From an uncultured Eubacteriales bacterium (lineage in GTDB: Bacteria > Bacillota_A > Clostridia > Christensenellales > Aristaeellaceae), in contig OMRS01000078.1 in assembly GCA_900313545.1 (NCBI GenBank), forward strand, positions 1 to 10,941: a DNA stretch of 10,941 bases. Direction: 5' to 3'. The notes beneath the pieces were generated by a model, which had not been told where the DNA came from, searched no databases, and saw nothing but the letters and a program-made list of their open reading frames with translations. Position numbers and translations under genes: made by a program. This document shows, piece after piece, positions 7,723 to 10,941 of the stretch; position 1 is the stretch's first letter; each line of letters opens with the position of its first letter.

Positions 7723-8038
7723 CGATCAACCACGGACGGCCGCTGTTCTTTGGCACCGGTCCGGCATGCACGAGGATCCGCCGCATGGACGGTACCGGTC
7801 CAAAGGATCAGATGGGTGCGGCCCAGGCGGAGGCGTGATTCCCTACCGGGTCATCCGGCGGGCGGGATCTGACAGGGGCCGTGGTCGTTGACGGACACGG
7901 CGGCATCCGCTATACTGGATTTGCCGCTCAGGACGGGCCCTGTTGCTGCCCCATGTCCGGGAACCGGAAGCAGGTTTAGATCCGGGACGGACCCGTGAGG
8001 ACGGCAGGCGCTTTGCCATCATTCCTTTTTGGGATGTT
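7723..8038. other. Intergenic GC-rich stretch with no supported gene
   Basis: Between the two divergent promoters and the insertion-like block I see no frame with a start, a ribosome binding site and a recognisable product. The short open frames here overlap in several frames and look like chance. The stretch contains the rightward promoter at 7888-7916 and, downstream of it, a small possible hairpin (TCCGG-GAA-CCGGA) with flanking TGCT/AGCA. Its role is unknown. Confidence 0.55.
7888..7916 (+). promoter_or_regulatory. Good sigma-A-type promoter pointing right, no obvious gene behind it
   Basis: TTGACG (7888-7893) and TATACT (7911-7916) are separated by 17 bases, the best-spaced promoter match in the window. 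Transcription would start near 7923 and run into the 459-base repeat-bounded block. Before that block arrived, the promoter could have served the GNAT-DegV genes; alternatively it drives a small RNA of roughly 100 bases or a leader. Confidence 0.5.
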
Positions 8039-8051
8039 TGGGGACGGGAAA
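8039..8051 (+). repeat. 13-base direct repeat, left copy (candidate target-site duplication)
   Basis: TGGGGACGGGAAA is repeated perfectly at 8511-8523. The two copies directly abut the outer ends of the inverted repeats of the 8052-8510 block. Identity stops at exactly these bounds on both sides. Confidence 0.8.
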
Positions 8052-8076
8052 TGTTAGTTGCAAACTTAAATTCCAC
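8052..8076 (+). repeat. Left terminal inverted repeat
   Basis: It begins TGTTAGTTGC and ends TTAAATTCCAC. Compared with the reverse complement of 8486-8510 it agrees at 18 of 25 positions, including an unbroken run at positions 16-25. Confidence 0.65.
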
Positions 8077-8459
8077 TTTGCATAAGCAAAATCCACCCCT
8101 CAGCTTGTTTCAGAGGGGAATCTATTTAGATGAATCTCAATTCAAAGCAAGCTGCACAGAAGCGATTGCTTCAACATGTGCAATGCGCACAACTATCGAC
8201 CTTCTGGTCAAACAGACGATCAGTTGAAGGGCGCACTTACCCAGAGGTGGCATTTCCTAAAAATTATTGGATCGACAAATTCCACCTCATCATATGGACC
8301 TATGTTCATTACACTACAGACAGTATATCATAGTAAACGGGGCTGGAAGAAAATGGGAATTACCGGGCATGCCATCAGTTCTGGCAGGAAAGCCAACCGG
8401 TCTGACACACATGGGTATCGTTTAGCAAAACTGAATTCCATCTCATTGATTTGTGTATT

Positions 8460-8495
8460 TAAATTCCACATGCCTCCCAGAGGGGGTGGAATTTA
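8460..8495. repeat. Hairpin at the right end of the element
   Basis: TAAATTCCAC (8460-8469) pairs perfectly with GTGGAATTTA (8486-8495). A second small stem, CCTC/GAGG (8473-8476 with 8480-8483), sits inside. No T run follows, so it is not a convincing terminator. The right arm overlaps the terminal inverted repeat and may be a transposase binding site. Confidence 0.6.
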
Positions 8496-8510
8496 GAATT
8501 TCAAGTTTCA
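8486..8510 (-). repeat. Right terminal inverted repeat
   Basis: Its reverse complement begins TGAAACTTGA and ends CTAAATTCCAC, matching the left end as described for 8052-8076. The 13-base direct repeat starts at the next base. Confidence 0.65.
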
Positions 8511-8523
8511 TGGGGACGGGAAA
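8511..8523 (+). repeat. 13-base direct repeat, right copy
   Basis: TGGGGACGGGAAA, identical to 8039-8051. The next element rightward is the GNAT promoter, 23 bases away. Confidence 0.8.
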
Positions 8524-8546
8524 CCGTCAGAAACAGCGCGTTGCCA

Positions 8547-8574
8547 TTGAAAAAAACGGAGGGCATGGTATAAT
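8547..8574 (+). promoter_or_regulatory. Promoter of the GNAT-DegV genes
   Basis: TTGAAA (8547-8552) and a perfect TATAAT (8569-8574) are 16 bases apart, with a TGG just before the -10 (extended -10 type). Transcription would start near 8581, giving a leader of about 20 bases that holds the AGGAGG site at 8587-8592. Confidence 0.75.
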
Positions 8575-8600
8575 GTCACCGACAGCAGGAGGATCATGAG

Positions 8601-9092
8601 ATGCCGGTGATTTGCATTCGGAATGCGTCCGTTTCGGACGCGGAGGCTGTGGCAGACCTGGAATCCGCCTGCTTCCTGCCGGCGGAGGCGGCAAGCCGCC
8701 TCCGGATCGCGCGCCGCATCGAGGTCTTTCCGGAATGCTTCTGGCTGCTGACGCTGGACGGGTGCCTTGTGAGCGCCGTGGACGGGTGCTGCAGCGACGA
8801 GGAGGTCCTGCAGGACCGCATGTTCGAGGAGGCGTCCCTGCACCGTCCGGAGGGCCGGTGGCAGATGCTCTTCGGGGTGATGACGCGGCCGGAGCGGCAG
8901 GGACAGGGCTATATGCACAGACTGATGGACAGGGTCCTTGAGGACTGCAGGAAGCGGGGAAAGGCAGGGGTGATTCTCACCTGCAAACCCGAAAAAATCA
9001 GCTTCTACCGTCAGTTCGGATTTGTAGATGAAGGCCGGAGCGCATCCTGTCACGGGCAGGCCCTGTGGCACCAGATGCGGCTTCGGCTGTGA
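8601..9092 (+). CDS. GNAT-family N-acetyltransferase
   Basis: A 163-residue single-domain protein. The GNAT fold shows an N-terminal IRNASVSDAEAVADLE, a central strand with the acetyl-CoA pyrophosphate loop (FGVMTRPERQGQGYMHRLMDR, residues 91-111; key residues R99, Q100, G101 and G103), a following strand GVILTC (123-128) and the C-terminal SFYRQFGF (134-141) near the acetyl-CoA thiol site. It would transfer an acetyl group from acetyl-CoA to an amine; the acceptor cannot be read from sequence. The overall pattern is like small AANAT-type bacterial GNATs. The ATG at 8601 has AGGAGG 8 bases upstream; an ATG at 8596 is out of frame. The DegV gene starts 21 bases after the stop, so co-transcription is likely. 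Confidence 0.88.
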   Translation: MPVICIRNASVSDAEAVADLESACFLPAEAASRLRIARRIEVFPECFWLLTLDGCLVSAVDGCCSDEEVLQDRMFEEASLHRPEGRWQMLFGVMTRPERQGQGYMHRLMDRVLEDCRKRGKAGVILTCKPEKISFYRQFGFVDEGRSASCHGQALWHQMRLRL

Positions 9093-9113
9093 AGGAATAG
9101 GGAGGAAACGCGC

Positions 9114-10001
9114 GTGAAAGGGAGTTATGTCATCAGCTGCTGCTCAGCAGCGGATCTGACGCTGGAACTGATTCAGAAACTGGATGTGGAGCTTCTGTGC
9201 TTTCATCTGACACTGGACGGGGTACAGTATACCGATGATCTGGGACAGAGCATGGATATCAATCATTTTTATGCGGAGATGGCTGCGGGAAAGATGACCA
9301 AGACCAGCCAGATCGGCATCGGCGAGTACATGGACCACTTTGAAAAGTTTCTCGCCGCCGGACAGGACGTGCTGCACATCACCCTGTCCTCGGGCATTTC
9401 AGGCACCTTCAACTCCGCGACGGCCGCCGCACAGGTGCTTGCCAGCCAGTACCCGGAACGCAGACTGGTGGTCATGGATTCCCTGGCCGCCTCCTCCGGC
9501 TATGGCCTCCTGATGGCGGGCATCTGCCAGGAGAGGGACAAAGGGGCCAGCCTGGATGAGCTCATCGCCTATATTGAAAGGGAGAGGCTGCACCTCAACC
9601 ACTGGTTTTTCTCCACGGACCTGCAGTACTATGTCCGGGGCGGCCGGATTTCCAAGGCTTCCGGATTTGTGGGGGGACTGCTCAACATCTGTCCGCTGCT
9701 CAATGTCAATAAGGAAGGCAAGCTGATCCCCAGAACCAAGTGCAGGGGAAAGCGCAAGGCCATTGAGACCATCGTCCAGCGCATGGAGGAGCATGCCCGG
9801 GACGGCCATGACTATGACGGCCCCGTCTACCTGTCCCAGTCCGCCTGCATGGAGGACGCCGAAGCGGTGGTCAGCCTGATCAGGGAGCGGTTCCCGAAGG
9901 TGGGAGAAATCTCCATTTTCAATATCGGCGCCCTGATCGGGGCCCATACCGGTCCCGGAACCGTGGCGCTCTTCTTCTGGGGAGACGAGCGCGGGGAGTA
10001 A
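9114..10001 (+). CDS. DegV family protein (FakB-like fatty-acid binding)
   Basis: A 295-residue protein of the usual DegV length. DegV/FakB proteins bind a fatty acid and present it to the kinase FakA, feeding exogenous fatty acid into phospholipid synthesis. Family motifs are present: MTKTSQ (61-66), HITLSSGISGTFNSA (88-102), STDLQYYVRGGRIS (167-180) and the C-terminal IGALIGAHTGPGTVALFF (271-288), which hold the ligand-carboxylate and kinase-contact residues. The N-terminus departs slightly from the usual ..ivtDSt.dl: here it reads YVISCCSAADLT, with CC in place of the acidic residue. The start is GTG, with GGGAGG a few bases upstream (9100-9105). It is second in a two-gene unit with the GNAT gene and ends at a strong terminator. 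No FakA gene is in the window. Confidence 0.92.
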   Translation: MKGSYVISCCSAADLTLELIQKLDVELLCFHLTLDGVQYTDDLGQSMDINHFYAEMAAGKMTKTSQIGIGEYMDHFEKFLAAGQDVLHITLSSGISGTFNSATAAAQVLASQYPERRLVVMDSLAASSGYGLLMAGICQERDKGASLDELIAYIERERLHLNHWFFSTDLQYYVRGGRISKASGFVGGLLNICPLLNVNKEGKLIPRTKCRGKRKAIETIVQRMEEHARDGHDYDGPVYLSQSACMEDAEAVVSLIRERFPKVGEISIFNIGALIGAHTGPGTVALFFWGDERGE

Positions 10002-10022
10002 AGAAATCCGGGGATGCTTTTG

Positions 10023-10062
10023 ACCTGCGCCCTGAATCCGCACGCGGATTCAGGGCGCAGGT
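10023..10062 (+). terminator. Very strong Rho-independent terminator after DegV
   Basis: A perfect 18-bp stem (10023-10040 with 10045-10062) closes a CACG loop and is followed by GTTTTTGG. It lies 21 bases after the DegV stop. Confidence 0.93.
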
Positions 10063-10224
10063 GTTTTTGGCCATCGCCGGGTGCGCCGCCCGCCGCCTGA
10101 TCCCGGGAAAGGCGGACGGGGCATGGCGGCCTGACGCCCCCATCCATCGGCAGCGACGGGGCTATCCGGTCACAGGGTCCCGGGAGCCTGCATCCAAAGG
10201 CGGAACGGCTCACGGAAGATAAAA
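10063..10224. other. Intergenic stretch between two terminators, nothing recognised
   Basis: This is the part of the 345-base gap between DegV and GroEL that lies between the two hairpins. It is GC-rich and has no promoter match, RNA gene or frame with a ribosome binding site that I can support. Confidence 0.6.
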
Positions 10225-10262
10225 AGCAGGCCCCTGAACCGGAAAAGGTTCAGGGGCCTGCT
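10225..10262 (-). terminator. Rho-independent terminator of the GroEL gene
   Basis: A perfect 16-bp stem (10225-10240 with 10247-10262) has a 6-base loop. On the minus strand it is followed by TTTTTATCTT. It lies about 85 bases past the GroEL stop codon. The plus-strand side lacks a T run, so it serves the minus strand. Confidence 0.92.
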
Positions 10263-10346
10263 GAGGGTATTCCTCAGGCGGGTCTGTCTGTGCCCGGGAC
10301 AATCCTTTGCGGGAAAGGCTTCGCTTTCAGGAAAAGGGGGATCGGC

Positions 10347-10941
10347 TTAGTACATGCCGCCCATGTCCGGAGCCGCCGGGGCGGGCGCCGGGGTCTTCTC
10401 GGGCAGATCCGCCACCAGGGATTCGGTGGTCAGCACGGAGGCCGCCACGGAAGCCGCGTTCTGCAGGGCGCAGCGGGTGACCTTGGTCGGGTCGATGATG
10501 CCGGCGTCCTTCATGTCCACATACTTGTCGCACAGGGCGTCATAGCCGTAGCCGGGCTTGTCGGCGCGCTTGATGTTCTCCACCACCACGCTGCCTTCAA
10601 CGCCTGCGTTGGCTGCGATCTGACGGACCGGCTCCTCCAGGGCGCGCAGAACGATTTCAACACCGGTCTTGGCGTCGCCGTGGAACTCGGGGAGGATGGC
10701 CTTCACATTGGGGATGCAGTTGAGCAGGGCGGTTCCGCCGCCGGGCACGATGCCTTCCTCAACGGCGGCACGGGTGGCAGCCAGGGCGTCCTCGATGCGC
10801 AGCTTGCGCTCCTTCATCTCCACCTCGGTGGCCGCGCCCACGCGGATGACGGCAACGCCGCCGGCCAGCTTGGCAAGGCGCTCCTGGAGCTTCTCACGGT
10901 CGTAATCAGAGGTGGTCTCGCCGATCTGGGCGCGGATGGAC
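10347..10941 (-). CDS. groEL: GroEL chaperonin, C-terminal part (5' end outside window)
   Basis: The frame stays open to the window edge and gives the last 197 residues of the 60-kDa chaperonin, an ATP-driven double-ring protein-folding machine in the cytosol. Clear GroEL motifs: [48 protein letters not shown] (containing the Asp equivalent to the catalytic D398 of E. coli GroEL), the ATP-site loop [10 protein letters not shown], and [20 protein letters not shown] followed by [10 protein letters not shown]. The tail is short: a Pro/Ala stretch and DMGGMY rather than a long GGM repeat. The N-terminal half and any groES lie beyond the window edge. It ends at TAA and is followed by its own terminator. 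Confidence 0.97.
   Translation of the reverse strand, partial: SIRAQIGETTSDYDREKLQERLAKLAGGVAVIRVGAATEVEMKERKLRIEDALAATRAAVEEGIVPGGGTALLNCIPNVKAILPEFHGDAKTGVEIVLRALEEPVRQIAANAGVEGSVVVENIKRADKPGYGYDALCDKYVDMKDAGIIDPTKVTRCALQNAASVAASVLTTESLVADLPEKTPAPAPAAPDMGGMY

Larger units (their letters stand above)
8052..8510. mobile_element. Small non-autonomous transposon-like element (MITE-like or IS remnant)
   Basis: This 459-base block is visibly richer in A/T than its surroundings and carries no convincing gene. Its ends are imperfect inverted repeats (8052-8076 and 8486-8510; 18 of 25 positions match, with the inner ten bases TAAATTCCAC identical). It starts with TG and ends with CA, and it is flanked by a perfect 13-base direct repeat. 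Inside are further AAATTCCAC-type motifs at 8068-8076, 8088-8096 (AAAATCCAC, offset exactly 20 bases), 8277-8285 and 8461-8469, plus an inverted copy at 8486-8494. TG...CA ends with several ~20-base-spaced repeats recall IS21-family ends, but IS21 duplications are usually shorter (4-8 bases); IS4-group elements make duplications of 11-13 bases. The family is therefore open. No transposase fragment is recognisable in any frame, so it would need to be moved in trans or is dead. Confidence 0.6.

Noticed and set aside
6280..7872. A 530-codon plus-strand open frame across the caspase-like gene
   Set aside because: It is another antisense shadow; the minus strand carries a signal peptide, catalytic motifs and an EF-hand.
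7923..8030. Small SRP RNA (4.5S type) behind the orphan promoter
   Set aside because: The GTCCGGGAACCGGAAGCAGG stretch resembles the SRP tip but has extra bases in the loop, and the 5' and 3' ends do not form the long closing helix.
7943..8227. Possible 94-residue gene starting with TTG downstream of the orphan promoter
   Set aside because: It crosses the boundary of the transposon-like element, has no ribosome binding site, and matches no family I know.
8130..8496. Two overlapping short frames inside the element as possible transposase remnants
   Set aside because: Neither shows an IstA/IstB, DDE or HUH motif, and composition is as expected for A/T-rich non-coding DNA.
8039..8523. CRISPR-like array from the recurring AAATTCCAC motifs
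   Set aside because: The motifs are about 9 bases long and irregularly spaced, unlike CRISPR repeats, and there are no cas genes.

Overview
The window looks like chromosomal DNA of a GC-rich, low-complexity-poor member of the Bacillota (clostridial side). Support for this: strong AGGAGG-type ribosome binding sites, a DegV protein, a GroEL that resembles those of Firmicutes, and a CotH / VTC-domain / DUF4956 gene set. A gut or rumen Clostridia/Christensenellales-type genome is a guess from overall style; nothing in the window fixes the species. Both ends cut a gene.

Layout. (1) 1-1563, plus strand: the 3' part of a large, probably surface-exposed beta-repeat protein. It ends at a strong hairpin (1584-1615) that probably terminates transcription from both sides. 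(2) 7653 down to 1638, minus strand: a four-gene unit. In transcription order it encodes a secreted caspase-like (clan CD) protease with an EF-hand, a membrane-anchored CotH-family kinase-like protein with three lamin-tail domains and a chitobiase/hexosaminidase C-terminal-type domain, a DUF4956 membrane protein, and a VTC/CYTH-fold polyphosphate-polymerase-like protein. The last three genes are separated by 17 and 10 bases, and all four have good ribosome binding sites. A sigma-A-like promoter sits upstream (7695-7722). A weaker internal promoter with a palindrome may lie before the CotH gene. (3) 7654-8600: no convincing gene. It holds a good rightward promoter (7888-7916) and an AT-richer 459-base block (8052-8510). 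The block is bounded by imperfect 25-base inverted repeats and a perfect 13-base direct repeat, which looks like a small non-autonomous transposable element. (4) 8601-10001, plus strand: a GNAT acetyltransferase and a DegV-family fatty-acid-binding protein, probably one operon from the promoter at 8547-8574, ending at a very strong terminator (10023-10062). (5) 10347-10941, minus strand: the C-terminal third of GroEL, with its own terminator (10225-10262).

How the genes may work together. The VTC-like protein is the catalytic relative of the yeast polyphosphate polymerase Vtc4, and DUF4956 is a small multi-pass membrane protein. Together they could make and export or sense polyphosphate, as the yeast VTC complex couples synthesis to translocation. 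The CotH protein puts a kinase-like domain and adhesion-type modules on the outside face, and the caspase-like enzyme is also exported. The unit is therefore plausibly a surface phosphorylation / polyphosphate / proteolysis system. This is inference from domain content and gene order; the family assignments are firmer than the joint function.
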